In this document: piece after piece, positions 12,601 to 23,944 of the stretch
Layout: the number at the start of each line of letters is the position of its first letter
Numbering within the stretch: position 1 is the stretch's first letter
NCBI RefSeq assembly: GCF_000150955.2
Contig: NC_011689.1
Location: 434,001 to 498,000, forward strand
Direction of reading: 5' to 3'
Source of the DNA: Phaeodactylum tricornutum CCAP 1055/1
Taxonomy: Eukaryota > Bacillariophyta > Bacillariophyceae > Surirellales > Neidiaceae
Length of the DNA stretch: 64,000 nucleotides
The notes under the pieces: generated by a model
Databases searched by the model: none
What the model was told of the DNA's origin: nothing
What the model saw: the letters and a program-made list of their open reading frames with translations, nothing else
Translations under genes and position numbers: made by a program

Positions 12601-14357
12601 GTTGCGGATAACATAGTACGCAACGAGACGGATCCGCCACCCCAGCCATCTTCATAGTCAAATAAGATGGATTCGAGCTCACAGACAAAGCGTAGCACGG
12701 AAAACCGTCGGGCGCGGCATGGCGGGGAGCACACAATATTACCAACAGCGCTGTTACCAGTTGGCAAACTCAATGAGTCTTCCAAATCCGCAGTGTGACT
12801 CCAAACGAGTTCGAGGCCGAGATGAATAGAATGATGACAGACGACAGTGAGTAAGAAGTCTTCGAAAATATCAATCTTGGCTAGTTCTACAGCGTTGCGC
12901 CCCGGAAGCATGCGCAAATGAATGTGGCATAATTGTTGCCAGAAGAAGGCGACTGAGTTTAATTCACCCTCCTCGCACAGATCTAGGAAAAAGTCCAGTA
13001 TGCATGTCAGCATGACGAGATCGTCATCTCCATTGCACGCGGAAGAATCAGTACCGCCGTAGTGTGCAAGGGTCGCTAGACTGTAGTTAGCCTTTTTTGG
13101 CAAGGCGTAGTCCATCAACAATTTCATAGCCGTACCCATGTCACCAGCGACGCGAAAGGCTTGTTTTTTAAGCGCCGTGACTGAGTCCGCGGGCACGACG
13201 CCGGCCATTTCGTCCAGTTGAGTTAAAAAGTCCGCCACCCCAATTTTTCCAGACAAGAGTTGCGTTTGCAAATCCTCCAAAAATGGTGATATCTGAGCAA
13301 GGTTTCCGAATCGGGATAAATCCAGCAAGGTTTCTAACAGAGCCTTTGTAGACTCCTGTGTTGGCGGTAACGTGACCCAAGGTTGTTGTCGTTGTTGTTG
13401 CTGCTGTGCACTCACTTTATGCCAAGATCCCGTCAAAGTTTGATGTGGATGTGAATCTCCGTCGTCCGGGGGCGACGGAGTCCGGGATGTGGAGCTTTCT
13501 GAATCTCCTTCTCCCACCTGCGTCCACGATAATTCTTCGGCTTCGTCCGTCATTTTGCTCGTATTGCCGGTTCCGACGTCGATTGTGGGTCCGACCTCAC
13601 CGTCAGGAATGATCGTGGAAGGCAATTGTTCCATGTCTTGATGTAACTGAGCGGAACACATCGACGATTCCCGTTGCACAGCCTGCCAACACAAGGTCCG
13701 GGCTTGGGCAATGGCTTCGCGTTCGTGCTGCGCGACTCGCCAACACGCTTGCATGAACATGACGTGGGTCAAAAGCCCCTGTCCAGCGAGACACTGTTCG
13801 CAGAGATCTTGCCGCATTTCCATATTCTGGTACTGAAAGAGTGGTGCCGCGTTGGCAATCACAGTTCGGGTAGTCGTCGGGGTCCTGGCTTCCACTACTC
13901 CGCAGGATGCACACACGCGGGGCGTGCTATTGCGAAAGGATGACGAGCGGGTCGACGTGATCTGAGGTTGCGGGGGGACAAGGCGGGAAGGCAAAGCCGG
14001 GGTCGACAAGCGCACCGCCAAGCCCGACAAGACGTGTCGTAACCAGACATCCCGACACGTTGTACTGGGCGTTTGCAAATAGACGTGAGTGCCTTGGCTG
14101 GTGACAACCCGGAGCGTCTTGGCGTCCCGTTTGGTCCAGGCGCAGGCGCCGACGACGTCCAAGCTCACGACGGGTGAGTCCGATGCACGGGGATAGGAGA
14201 CCGAATGGTGAGCCGCGAGAGACTCGTAACAGTCCAAACGCGACGCTACCAAGACGCAGTACTCGTCCGTGGCGGAGCCGTTCTCCACATTCGTCCGCCA
14301 GAGCGTCCCACGACACACCCCGTCTTGGCGGACTGCCGGGTACGTGACCCCCATCAT
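9672..14357 (-). CDS. Phosphatidylinositol 4-kinase with PH-like and zinc-binding N-terminus
   Basis: Two exons, 14357-11807 and 11719-9672, flank an 87-nt intron with donor GTAAGT, a CTAAC branch site and acceptor TTGCAG. They give 1532 residues. The kinase makes PI4P from phosphatidylinositol on Golgi or endosomal membranes. Residues 1-115 resemble a PH domain. Paired cysteines CASC and CEQC near 149-190 suggest a small zinc finger. The middle is Ser-rich. The last 300 residues are a PI3/4-kinase domain with catalytic loop DRHNGNILLD and metal site HIDFGFVFGAAPGG, as in the type III beta/Pik1 group. The MM start at 14357 is preferred because the frame upstream to 14477 encodes a repetitive His/Phe/Ile stretch that looks like 5' UTR. 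The alternative start would add 40 residues. The 3' end is shared with a convergent neighbour. Confidence 0.9.
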
Positions 14358-15542
14358 TGAGCCGAACCGATCGATGGATACCGAAACCCTAGGACGTTGA
14401 AGTTGTATATGGCTAATTGTAAAATGAATGGAGAAATGAATGGAGAAATGGAACGGTTGATGCGGAGAGGAAAGCACTCTCGTTCACAGCATTTGTAACT
14501 CTCTCTGCCGCAATACCCCGACGGCTTTGGAACTCTACCGCGGAGGAGTTCGGATGTCGTTGCGTCAAGTTGAATGATAATGTATCTGTTTCTCTTTGGC
14601 ACTACGACACAAAAGACTGAAGAGACTGACAGTCATGGATCCCTCCCTCACTGTCAGTCTGTGCGACAACGAATGGGCATTGTTTCCAATACTACTAGTA
14701 GCGTTCGGTACCAGTCGACCGTTCGGAAACATCGCCAATTTTGTCGTGAAGAAGAAGCAATCCTAATAGTACAAACACCGAAACAAGAAAAGGATAGCAA
14801 TTTATACTCGATTTGCTCCCTTCGAGTATTAATTACATCACGCTTTTATCGAGTTGGGTTAGGTGGTGGTTGACAGTTCAAAAAGTGGGCAACGAATAGT
14901 CAAATGCCTCTTTGATTTGGTCGAATCCAGACACTCACATTACAATCATTCACAGAATTGTCCGGTATGATCCAACATCTTCCGTACAGAGGGCACAAAA
15001 TGATTCTGGATTCACATCTTATTTTTTTTGAATCGAGAGATATTACATAGTGTCTGGTAATGTAAATGAATGCATAGCACATTATTCCGTCGTCTTAATG
15101 CACGGGAAACTATATTGCTCTGACAGTTTCCAAAGGCTTGTTTCCCTCCTTCGAGCCTTTGTACCGTCGAAAAGCTGGTGGTGGTACGCGACGCCCATCC
15201 GAATTGGAAGGCCCTCGCGACCGTCCCAACAACCTCTAATATGGTACAAAATCTCTAACAAAAGATGATGAACGGAAACAAATCGCGATCCTGAAACAGC
15301 AGTATCAAATCGTAAATGTACGATTTAGAAAAAAAGACCCACGACCCCCAAATGTCTCTTTACTCATAAATATTTGTTTCGAAGCTGGCATCATCTGGGA
15401 AGGAGAAATTAACCCGTGTAACCACTTCACGAAACCCATCTACGTGGAAATGCGCATTCATTTTCCCATAGTTTGGCCCTACCAACTTCTTTCATCGACC
15501 GGGCCTTCCATCGCTTCCCTTGTGTTTTTATCTGTGTTGACA
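14358..15542. other. Divergent intergenic region
   Basis: This stretch of about 1.2 kb lies between PI4-kinase (-) and the secreted protein gene (+). No gene is supported. Its first 120 bases are an open extension of the kinase frame. It contains the inverted repeat at 14625-14658 and is AT-rich beyond 14800. Confidence 0.6.
14625..14658. promoter_or_regulatory. Inverted repeat ACTGACAGT / ACTGTCAGT upstream of PI4-kinase
   Basis: Perfect 9-base arms at 14625-14633 and 14650-14658 are separated by 16 bases. The arms resemble the TGACTGTGAA/TTCACAGTCA element found elsewhere in the window. The position, about 270 bp upstream of the kinase start, suggests a regulatory site; no function is shown. 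Confidence 0.4.
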
Positions 15543-17205
15543 ATGAGGCTGATCCTATACGGCTTCGTTCTCAGCATTCTAGCGTTGTCTCTCGCGTCCG
15601 GTGTCGCTTCGCCAGACCAGCCCGGAAACAGTCGTGTTACCAACGACAGTCTCTGCCGCTGTGAACAGCCGCACGAACACATTTATCCCGGGAGAGGTCG
15701 CGCTGAGGAGATTTTGGCGTTCGATTCGGAGGACCCCACGCAAACGGAGACCTTGCGGGTTGAGAGCGGTGGTGTGACAATACTACCAACGTACCACCCC
15801 GCTTGTTCCTCTCAAACGCTTTTATCGCACTACTTCGTCCCAAATAAACTGTTTTCGTGCACTGATCAAAACGAGATGGAGCAAACGAATGGACACTCTC
15901 ACTTTAGGAATCTTAGAAAAAGCATGGGCAAGGGAGGCAGTAGCGGCAAAAGTGGCAGCAAAAGTAGCAAGAGTGGGAAAGGTAGTACTAGTAGCAAAAG
16001 TAGCAAGAGTGGCAAAGGTGGAAGCAAGAGCTCGAAAAACAGCAGTAAATCCAGTAGCGAATCCGATGACGATGGTACGTTGTTTTGTACTAACGTGAGC
16101 ACTCACTGCCACATCTTCAAGCTTACCGGGGTCTCTTTTGGTCGTAGATTCTTACTATATTGGTAAAGGCAAAGGAAAAAGTATGAATACCCCCTTTCCT
16201 AAGACGCCATCTCCCAGTGGTACTCCTACCCCATTTACAACGGCTCCAACAGCCCTCCCAACTTTGGTGGATGCTATTATCCCTTTTACCGAGGCCCCCA
16301 CCTCCGCGCCATCGTCGAAAATGGAGACGCCCTCCGACACTCCGTCAATGGTGCCATCTGACATTCCATCTGTAATGCCTTCTACTGATACTTTGCCGTC
16401 GCTGTCACCCCAACCAACGACATCGGAAACCCCCTCATTTACCCCTACGGTATCCCTTAGACCAACACTTATATCTGAAAACACCTCAACATCTCCGTCG
16501 GAAAATCCCTCATCGCTTCCGTCGCAATTTCCTTCCTCATCTCCGTCTACTACTCCCTCGTCCGAGCCTTCAGCATTTCCATCACAAATTCCTTCATCTT
16601 TGCCCTTAATTTTGGGAACTCAAGAAGATTCACTAAACTCAGAAGGGAATGCTACTAATCTCAATGCGGTCGCGGTGGAAAGCATTGAAGTAGCAACCAA
16701 TAGTCCGAGTGTTTTGAGCCAGGAACAAGCATTTTCTTTATTCTCGGCCCGGACAAGCAATCAGTGCCAACCCTTTTCGGTTTACGCAAAATGTGATCGA
16801 TCGAACCCCTTGTCATTTGCCCGTGCCGCATCCGTCAGTCAAACGTGCACCGATTTTAACGTCCCATCTACCACCGAAGGAGAAGATAGCATGAGCGGCA
16901 GCTATGACACCTGGAGCGGAACACTACTCCCACAGCCTATGGTTTTGCGGCGAGGGGACGTCATTGTGGGCTATGCCTCTTTTTTTTCAGATCCCTCAAG
17001 TTGTGCGGTTCAATTGAGCGAACCGTTTACTCTGGTTAGGAGCGTGTGCCACGTTTCCCCCACCTTCCCTCAAAGCAACGGCGAACTATCGACATCGCCT
17101 GACGATTTTCAAAATGTTGGTTGCGTGACCGCACCAGGTTCTCAATGTATTGTGATGGCGTATGCTGAAGTGACAAGAAAAGGCTGCAAGCTCAATAAAT
17201 TATAG
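15543..17205 (+). CDS. Secreted Ser/Lys/Gly- and Ser/Pro-rich protein
   Basis: Exons 15543-16074 and 16148-17205 flank a 73-nt intron in phase 1 and give 529 residues. The ATG at 15543 starts a clear signal peptide (MRLILYGFVLSILALSLASG). A low-complexity tract near 130-175 is made of repeated SSKSGKG units and ends in acidic ESDDDD. After the intron come GKGKGKS and then about 130 residues of PS-x-x-PS repeats (from about 195 to 335), typical of diatom wall or surface proteins. A C-terminal domain of about 170 residues contains about eight cysteines that could form disulphides. The Lys/Ser tract recalls silaffin-like silica-binding proteins, but I cannot assign that role. The gene at 18137 shares the signal peptide, Lys/Ser/Gly tract and phase-1 intron layout, so the two are probably an old tandem duplication. 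Confidence 0.8.
15928..16050 (+). repeat. Short tandem repeat encoding SSKSGKG units
   Basis: Degenerate 12-24 base units based on AGTAGCAAAAGTGGC code for Ser/Lys/Gly in the first exon of the secreted protein. Such tracts commonly change length between strains. Confidence 0.7.
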
Positions 17206-18136
17206 TCAAAATTAAAAAAAAAGGATGATATAATTTGAAATTCGTCGTATTGCAGCGGAATAATCCTCTGCGGATCACTATCTCGAACAGTATACCTAGT
17301 TTACTTGTTGTATCTTTCAATAAAATAGTCCATTTGTACTACTACTTGAAGTACTGAAGGGACAATATTCATTGGTGAAATGAAATAAAGGCGAGAAGAG
17401 AAGGCATCGGGACGCGAAAAAAGCTGTCTGTGGAACATTTTCGGAGCACCAGGTTTTCAGCATATGTAACCCGCAATCGAGACGCTAACAATGAACAGAT
17501 ACAACAGGTAAATAGGAAAACTATTTCTCTTATAGTGTTGATTATACGTTGCAGCAGAAATAATTCATTTTGGACAGGCACATAACGGTAAACGTTGATA
17601 TCTCCTCCGAAACAAATCCAAAATTGGTGAATTTCAACATTAACTGAAAATAATTGTCATAGTCAATCTAATAGAGCGAGTGTTGAAAATAACAGATTTG
17701 AATTCAAATATCATATCAAAGCAGCTTTCGAGTATATTAAAAAATTGTCTGGAATAGTACTCTCGTCGCGAACTTCGTATAGTCTTTTGGGGAATGAACA
17801 TGCGTTGAGGTCACAAAATTTGTTAGATGGCTTGTGTCTCCATCGAGAACATGAAAACCAGGCCAAAAACTCAATAACCACTTGGCAAAGTTTTGGTTGC
17901 TATTGCAAAGGACGTGCAGAGGCTCATGTCCAAAACTTTTTTCGTTGACAAGAAACGTCCACCAGCAATTTTCGAAATGTGAAGTACCCTGGAAACGACT
18001 GGATTGACTTGACCATGCCAGCTTCAGGAAGAGGATTTTCGGTCAAAAGACTATGCCAATCAGCAGTCCAACCATTCACATCAATAAATTCTCATAATTC
18101 CAAAATTCTCCGAGTGCAAATTTGCTGGACAGAATC
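17206..18136. other. Intergenic region between the two secreted Lys/Ser/Gly proteins
   Basis: 931 bp, AT-rich. I see nothing that I can call a gene, and no long repeat. Confidence 0.6.
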
Positions 18137-18897
18137 ATGCACCCTACGTACGCTTTCTTCGTGTTTGCATTGGTCTTGGTATGCGCTGATGTTTGCAGTG
18201 GCCAGGAAGTCAAACACCTCACCGGGGCCTCACCCGGAAACACTAAGAAACGGTCGGTGGTAACGCAAGAAAAGGGCTCGAAGAGTCGTCGTCTAAAGAG
18301 CTCTAAAAGTGGTTCAAGTGGTTCAAAGACTAAATCCTCCCAAAGCAAGAGTGGAAAGAGTGGCAAAGGTTCAGGCAAAGAAGATACCAGTGACGACGTC
18401 ATCGACTGCGGCGCCGACACGCTAACTTGCGCTCTAGGACCAAACCTTCGCTTCACGCTCTATGTAGAAAGTGATGCTGGTAAGTGTCTAGAGCGAAGTG
18501 AGCTCGACCAACCTCTAATGTTTCTGGATATCTCACCCTTTGCCTGCATCCCATCCCTTTTCCAGACAACCTGGACTTGACTGTCCTTCCTCCCGTAGGT
18601 GAACGCCTTAGTTTCAGCAACGACAAAGATGAAGCAAGTTCCGGAATATACATGGTCGGGTATGGACCAGTGGACGAGGCTGGAATTTTCGATTTTATTG
18701 TGATTAATATCGGATTTCCTTTGGCAGATGCGTTAGCTGGCAACTATGAAATAGTTGTTACGACGGCATTGGGTGCTGAAGTTCCTTGGTATTTGACCGC
18801 CACTCTGGATGGGGAGGTTGTTGGCGCGGTAACTGGATTGATTCCGGCCGATCAAGAAAGTTCCGAACCGAATATTTTTACACTGGAAGCAAGCTAG
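18137..18897 (+). CDS. Secreted Lys/Ser/Gly-rich protein, short paralogue
   Basis: Exons 18137-18479 and 18566-18897 flank an 86-nt phase-1 intron (GTAAGT...TTCCAG) and give 224 residues. The ATG at 18137 opens a signal peptide (AFFVFALVLVCADVCSG). A tract of SKSGSSGSK and KSGKSGKGSGK units spans about residues 55-83, followed by acidic EDTSDD. After two cysteines (DCG, LTCALG), a beta-rich domain of about 130 residues follows, which I do not recognise. It lacks the Ser/Pro repeats of its neighbour at 15543 but keeps the same order of signal peptide, Lys/Ser/Gly tract, acidic patch and phase-1 intron. A second AG just after CTCCCGT at about 18598 would break the frame, so the upstream acceptor is chosen. 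It is likely extracellular or wall-associated. Confidence 0.75.
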
Positions 18898-20384
18898 AGC
18901 ACTTCGATTTAGCTAACTTTTCGCCCGTAGATGGCTCCATACTGCTCATTCGGCGTTCCGGTCAGGGAGCTCTGCCACCAGTGATATCGGGAAATCTATC
19001 TTCCTTAAATAAATACATATTGCTTTCCCTAACTCGTCTTATCGGACGTTCTTCCAATGATGATAGTGCTGAAAAGACCACAAGAGCGTTTACAAAGCAA
19101 TCTTCATGCATCACTTAAGCTAATCTCCAAATCACTTTGCGTTTTGTTGTGGCTCTCAAGTTTGAGGTTTCGTGGGCAACCACCGGTATAACTTAAACAA
19201 CATTGTATACTGCACACTTTAAAGATTTTGATCTTACTGTTAATTGTCAATTTGGACTTCCCACGAAGCGATATGGTCTACGTGATAGGCTATCCTACTC
19301 TCAGCGCTCATGTCACGACACCTGCTGTGTAATGAGCTTGCCTTTTTCGGTTCCGACGTGTGCGTCGGGTTTGATCGCCGTCGGCGTCTTTATACTAGAC
19401 GTCGGGACTTGAAAGCGAGTCTGATGGAATATTCTGCTGTCGATGTTAAAGCAAAGTATCCGACGCTGGAAAAGGCGGAAATTTTGTCAAATGATTTTTA
19501 CGCTTTGCGCCAAGTGCTCCTGCGAGCGCCACCTTCTTTGAGTTTCTTTATCATTTGAATTGCTGAGCGGCGAATCTTGGCCGAACTTGCAATAGCCGGC
19601 TTTTTGCTTGACAAAGGGCATATCGTTCCTGAGTACGCTAGTCCTTTTTTAAACGAAGCTGTATAGCCCATATCGACGAATCTATATCGGTACACGGAGG
19701 CAAGATTACTCTCTATCCATTCAGAGTCAACTGCTTTACAGTGGCAGCTGATGTACACTCAGATTGGGGATGTATTGGATACACAACTAGCACAAACATA
19801 CACTCGTACCACAAGCCCATGAAATTCCATCACCTCCCGTCATCAGAACTGTATGTGCTTGCGGGACCACATAAGTCGTTGAAAATACCCAGTAGCCACA
19901 ACGAAGATTTCGGAAAAGTTCCAGTTTGTGAGCCAAGCGAATGTTCACAATTACGGTAAGAACTTGAAAGCAAGTCATGAAAAGAAAACACATGAAAGGA
20001 CAACGAGTGTTTCCAGACTCGGATCGTGGACGACTCCTTCCTCACTATCAGTATTATGTGTATTAGCATATGATCTAGTTTCCTCTGTCGTATCTTGCAG
20101 TAGAACTGATAAATGTGGGTTGGATGAATGTCGAGAAGCAAGTGTCTATTTGGTCTATGTATAGCTAGTATTTTCGAAGAGGAGCATGTTTAATTATGCC
20201 CTTTCCTGTGTCCTGTTCGAAAACCTTCAGGATTTTCCAAACCCGTCTGTTTTAGTCTTGGCTCGCTCACCATCGTTTTTCACAGTCAGTTTATGTTGGA
20301 ACAGTGAGGCAGTACGATTTCTTACATTTGCCGCCACCGTCCGAATTGACTGTGAACAAGACAATCACAAGGTGACAAGCCACG
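18898..20384. other. Intergenic region, about 1.5 kb
   Basis: The longest gene-free stretch of the window. Short open frames on both strands (around 19310-19558 and 19498-19758) show no recognisable motif and no coding bias, so I do not call them. The BTB promoter lies at its right end, with the paired motif at 20279-20356. Confidence 0.5.
20279..20356. promoter_or_regulatory. Inverted pair of TTCACAGTCA motifs before the BTB gene
   Basis: TTCACAGTCAG at 20279-20289 and its inverse TTGACTGTGAA at 20346-20356 lie 106 and 29 bases before the ATG at 20385. The inverted placement close to a start is the best example in the window of this recurrent element. Confidence 0.5.
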
Positions 20385-22046
20385 ATGAAAGCTCTTCACG
20401 CCGAAGTAGCCAAAGATCTTCTGGACGCTCTCTTGGATGATGAACTGAGTGACGTCTATCTGACCTCTTCCGATGATGTTCAAGTTCCGGCGTGTCGCTT
20501 CGTGCTGGCAGCACGCAGCACGGTTCTGAAGCGTATGCTGTACGGTAGCTTCCGGGAGGCAAAGTCTTCTACTATCTGCATGTTGGGTTACGATAGCGTG
20601 ACTTTGCAGGCAATCGTTGACTTTTGTGCACACAACGATATTTCCCGTTGCACAGCGAAATTAAAGCAAGATGAAACTTCTATACGTCAGCTGGTGCATC
20701 TTGCACGAGCCGCTGACTATTTGGAACTGCCCGGACTAGAACAGCTATGCGAGTGCGAAATTAGAGCACGAATGACGCTGCACCCGCCGCTGGCGTGTGC
20801 AGTATACGACGAGGCCGAGCGCTCAACAGAAGTGTCGGAATACGCCATGCAAATGCTGGAGTGTCGGCCTTACGTAGCGTTGGATCACGGAGGCGATCGT
20901 GCTACTGGTGGAGGCATCGAGTCTTTGCACTCCGAACGACTCCTAGACGTGGTGCACAATACTCAGCTTGGTGCGGGAGAGTTTTTCCTATTCCGAATGA
21001 TGGAGCGGTGGTTCCAAGACGCGCAGCTAAAAGACCACAATGCCGCTCTCCAGACGGCACACAAGTGTACCCAATATCTACAGTTTGAAAACATCGAGCC
21101 CAGCCTTTTGTTAAAAGAAGTCAAGTCTTGTGAGTTTGTGTCTTCCGAACTTATTTTTGCCGCGGTCGCCAAGCAAGCACTTCGAGCTTCGCAAGACAGA
21201 GTATGGAGTCTGGGATGCCGCGGAAAAGAACATGTTGAGCGAGTGCTGGTTGAAGGTGCAGGAAACCGGGACGCCAATGGCATGTATTACTTGATTGCTC
21301 CTTTAGCCAACAATGACCTTTACGCGAAACGTGAAGTCGCATGCGGCCAGCAGCGTGTTTACACGCTGTCGTGCAGTACCAAAGAAGAACAGTATGAGTG
21401 TCGCATTTTTTGCAGTACATTGCTGACGTCTGGCGCAATTTTTAATTTGCAAAGCATGCAAAAGACGTCTGTTGTCGAACCCGTCTTTCAGCCGGTTCTA
21501 CAAATAATAGAATTGAAGGAACCCGAGAGCTCAGTACCGACACCGATTCGTAAATACTATCGAGTCCGTGTGTCGGATGGTGAAGTGCACATGGCGGGAA
21601 CGTTGGCCACTGCTTGGAACAGTATGGTGGAAAGTAAAGAGGTATTGGCACGGTCAATATGTAAGATCCTGCAATATGGTTTGTACGAAATAGACGGAAC
21701 AGTCTGTATTCATATCCGGGAAATGTCGATCGTAACGACCAACCCTGGGCAGCGATTTGGACGTCCTATCCCTCTGGAAGAAGCTGATGGTTACAGCCGG
21801 GAACATCAGTCCGAAAACCTACTGAGTCTCTACTCTTGTACGCATCCAAGAGTCCAAGGTGCGAAGGATATAAAGGTCCCTCGAACTGGTTGGCAAGTCG
21901 ACGATCAAGGCGATGGACCCGTCCCATCGTGCACTTGGATGCCACCGTTGCGCAAAGCAGACAACCTAAATACATCATATACGTCCTTGCGGTCCTCTAC
22001 TTCACCTATATCAGGCAATACTGAACCGCACAATGGCTCTTCTTAA
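20385..22046 (+). CDS. BTB/POZ domain protein
   Basis: A single-exon gene of 553 residues with its ATG at 20385. A BTB/POZ domain fills about residues 10-125: DELSDVYLTSSDDVQVPACRF is followed by the typical LAARSTVLKRMLYGSFREA and the closing ARAADYLELPGLEQLCE. BTB domains dimerise and often act as substrate adaptors for Cullin-3 ubiquitin ligases. The rest has a helical, BACK-like middle (about 125-265) and an unrecognised C-terminal half; no Kelch, MATH or ankyrin repeats are seen. The 3' end lies only 41 bp from that of the convergent permease. The adaptor role is inferred from the family. Confidence 0.85.
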   Translation: MKALHAEVAKDLLDALLDDELSDVYLTSSDDVQVPACRFVLAARSTVLKRMLYGSFREAKSSTICMLGYDSVTLQAIVDFCAHNDISRCTAKLKQDETSIRQLVHLARAADYLELPGLEQLCECEIRARMTLHPPLACAVYDEAERSTEVSEYAMQMLECRPYVALDHGGDRATGGGIESLHSERLLDVVHNTQLGAGEFFLFRMMERWFQDAQLKDHNAALQTAHKCTQYLQFENIEPSLLLKEVKSCEFVSSELIFAAVAKQALRASQDRVWSLGCRGKEHVERVLVEGAGNRDANGMYYLIAPLANNDLYAKREVACGQQRVYTLSCSTKEEQYECRIFCSTLLTSGAIFNLQSMQKTSVVEPVFQPVLQIIELKEPESSVPTPIRKYYRVRVSDGEVHMAGTLATAWNSMVESKEVLARSICKILQYGLYEIDGTVCIHIREMSIVTTNPGQRFGRPIPLEEADGYSREHQSENLLSLYSCTHPRVQGAKDIKVPRTGWQVDDQGDGPVPSCTWMPPLRKADNLNTSYTSLRSSTSPISGNTEPHNGSS

Positions 22047-22087
22047 TTTACTACAAACAAAATTTAAAATTAAAGTATGAGATTGAT

Positions 22088-23944
22088 CTAAAAGGATCCC
22101 GAGGTAGCATTCTGGACCGCTTGTCGCGTGCACAAAACCATTGCAATGGCTGACGTAATCAAGAGAAGCCATGCAGCCGACGCAAGCAGCGTCAAGCCCT
22201 TGTGCTCACGGATTTTTAGATAGCACGCCGTAGGAACGATAAAGGCAATCCATATAGCCATACTGGAGCCACAAATACTCCATACAGCCGCCACTCCCGG
22301 CACACTGATGGCGACAAAATAGGTTACGAGAAGAATCACAACTGTTGGTACAACGTTGCTGAACTGTTCTTTCCAGCTCTGTAAAAAACAGTCGTTTGGG
22401 CATGAATCCACAGTCCTCATACCCTGTTCGTCGCTATTAACCAATTGCGTCCATGAGCTATTCGCACTATTCGTTGCCGTGCCGTCGGTTTCATCCGCTG
22501 ACAAGGTCTGCTCAATGCACGCCGTTCCGTACCTGAGCGAGGCACCGTGCCTTGTCTTGCTCACAAGATGTGGCTCCGTCGCATCGAAGTCGACACCGTT
22601 GACAATTAAGTGCGCACCGTAATTGTTTCGTTCCCTGGCCAGCAGTCGAAACTTGCGCGTTTCTGCGACGTCCTGACGCCAAGCCCGCCAATGCGCAGGA
22701 ATAGAAAGTGCCGCTTCTCGACAGGGTAAGAGCACGAGAGGCAATCCAAACAAAAGGGTAAAGCAAAAGCCAATCCGGCCGGCCAACACGGCCGAATCTT
22801 GAAAAGGAAAATTCAAAAGTATGTTGTCGGCAGTAGCGGTACCAGCGTATAAATACCCGCAGAGACCGACAGTATAAAAGAGGACCAAGCAAATCATCAT
22901 GGAGTGGTCAATGACACGCTTGATCTGCAGTCGAGTTGGGTGCATGAGTTGCGCATGCACCTCCAAGATATTGTAGGAACAAAAGAAGCACAAGACGACG
23001 ATCGGGAAACAAAACAACCAATCGGCGGGATCCGTGGAGTACCAGTTAATGGCCGCGTGCACGCTTTGGTGACGAATCTTCTGCGCTGCACGAAAGAAAA
23101 CGGCTACTAGTAGAAGGATGCAACTTCCAAAGCCAACATAGCAAGTGTGTCGTAAGGCGTGCAAATCTCTCTTCAGCAGGAGCGGCATGGCCAGCAGCAA
23201 AATTCCAGCGAGCAACAGATTCGACGCTTCACGATCGGACAATTTCCCTAACGACACGGACAACCCAGGAACAGTAGTCAAGAGTACCGGAGTCCAAACA
23301 TCCTTGACCAGTACTTGGTAGGCAATTAACGCCCCACACAGCATGGTCGTCAGTGTGACGGTTGTGACGACTTGCGCGGCACTACCAAAGGCCGCCATGG
23401 CGACATCGCCGTAAGAACGACCACCGGTCCGACGAGCACACGCCACTAGCAAGTAAAGGGAGAGATCGGTCGTTAGGGCGCCGTATATCATAAGCAGCGT
23501 AGTCGGAAGAATACCGGCCTTGGAGAAAGCAAGCGGGAGTGAAAGGACCCCGCCGCCGCAGACAGTAGCGACCATATTGATCATGGCTACCATGGGGGAA
23601 GACTTTCGTGCTTGACTGGAATGATCGGGCTTGAGAAGTTCCAACGACACTTGCTGCTCCCGCAGTAAGAGCACGTGGTGACGAGGCTCGTGAGTAGAAC
23701 GGTAATCTGGTTCGCTCCCTTTGTCTTGAAAAATTCTAGCTTTGGTGAGCAGAGGGGACTTCTGGATATAGCTCAGAAAAGAATGCTGCGTATTGAGAGA
23801 ACGGAGAGGAAGCTTTCCGTCCTGTCCGGCAGCGGTCTCCGCAAAATTATCAACTTGCTGTAACTGCACCTCGTTCATTAATTCTGAATTAACCAACGCG
23901 TCTTCACCCCCATCGGTCATGGCGCTCTGCGCCATGAGTCCCAT
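22088..23944 (-). CDS. Amino-acid/auxin permease family (AAAP, SLC38-like) transporter
   Basis: 618 residues from the ATG at 23944. The frame continues to a GTG at 24007, but no earlier ATG exists. After about 130 hydrophilic residues the first membrane segment has the family signature INMVATVCGGGVLSLPLAFSKAG, here in residues ~133-155, followed by about ten more segments. A long cytosolic or luminal loop (about 425-530) splits the last helices. AAAP proteins move amino acids with protons or sodium across plasma or vacuolar membranes; the substrate is not visible. The gene is intact. It shares a divergent promoter with the coiled-coil gene and a 41-bp convergent gap with the BTB gene. Confidence 0.9.
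   Translation of the reverse strand: MGLMAQSAMTDGGEDALVNSELMNEVQLQQVDNFAETAAGQDGKLPLRSLNTQHSFLSYIQKSPLLTKARIFQDKGSEPDYRSTHEPRHHVLLLREQQVSLELLKPDHSSQARKSSPMVAMINMVATVCGGGVLSLPLAFSKAGILPTTLLMIYGALTTDLSLYLLVACARRTGGRSYGDVAMAAFGSAAQVVTTVTLTTMLCGALIAYQVLVKDVWTPVLLTTVPGLSVSLGKLSDREASNLLLAGILLLAMPLLLKRDLHALRHTCYVGFGSCILLLVAVFFRAAQKIRHQSVHAAINWYSTDPADWLFCFPIVVLCFFCSYNILEVHAQLMHPTRLQIKRVIDHSMMICLVLFYTVGLCGYLYAGTATADNILLNFPFQDSAVLAGRIGFCFTLLFGLPLVLLPCREAALSIPAHWRAWRQDVAETRKFRLLARERNNYGAHLIVNGVDFDATEPHLVSKTRHGASLRYGTACIEQTLSADETDGTATNSANSSWTQLVNSDEQGMRTVDSCPNDCFLQSWKEQFSNVVPTVVILLVTYFVAISVPGVAAVWSICGSSMAIWIAFIVPTACYLKIREHKGLTLLASAAWLLLITSAIAMVLCTRQAVQNATSGSF

Noticed and set aside
14358-14477. Upstream extension of PI4-kinase by 40 residues
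   Set aside because: Encodes a repetitive His/Ile/Phe stretch (FSIHFSIHFTI) that looks like untranslated sequence; the MM start at 14357 is adjacent to the PH-like fold.
19203-19959. Several short open frames in the 1.5-kb gap before the BTB gene
   Set aside because: Different frames and strands, no motif and no splice-consistent join.
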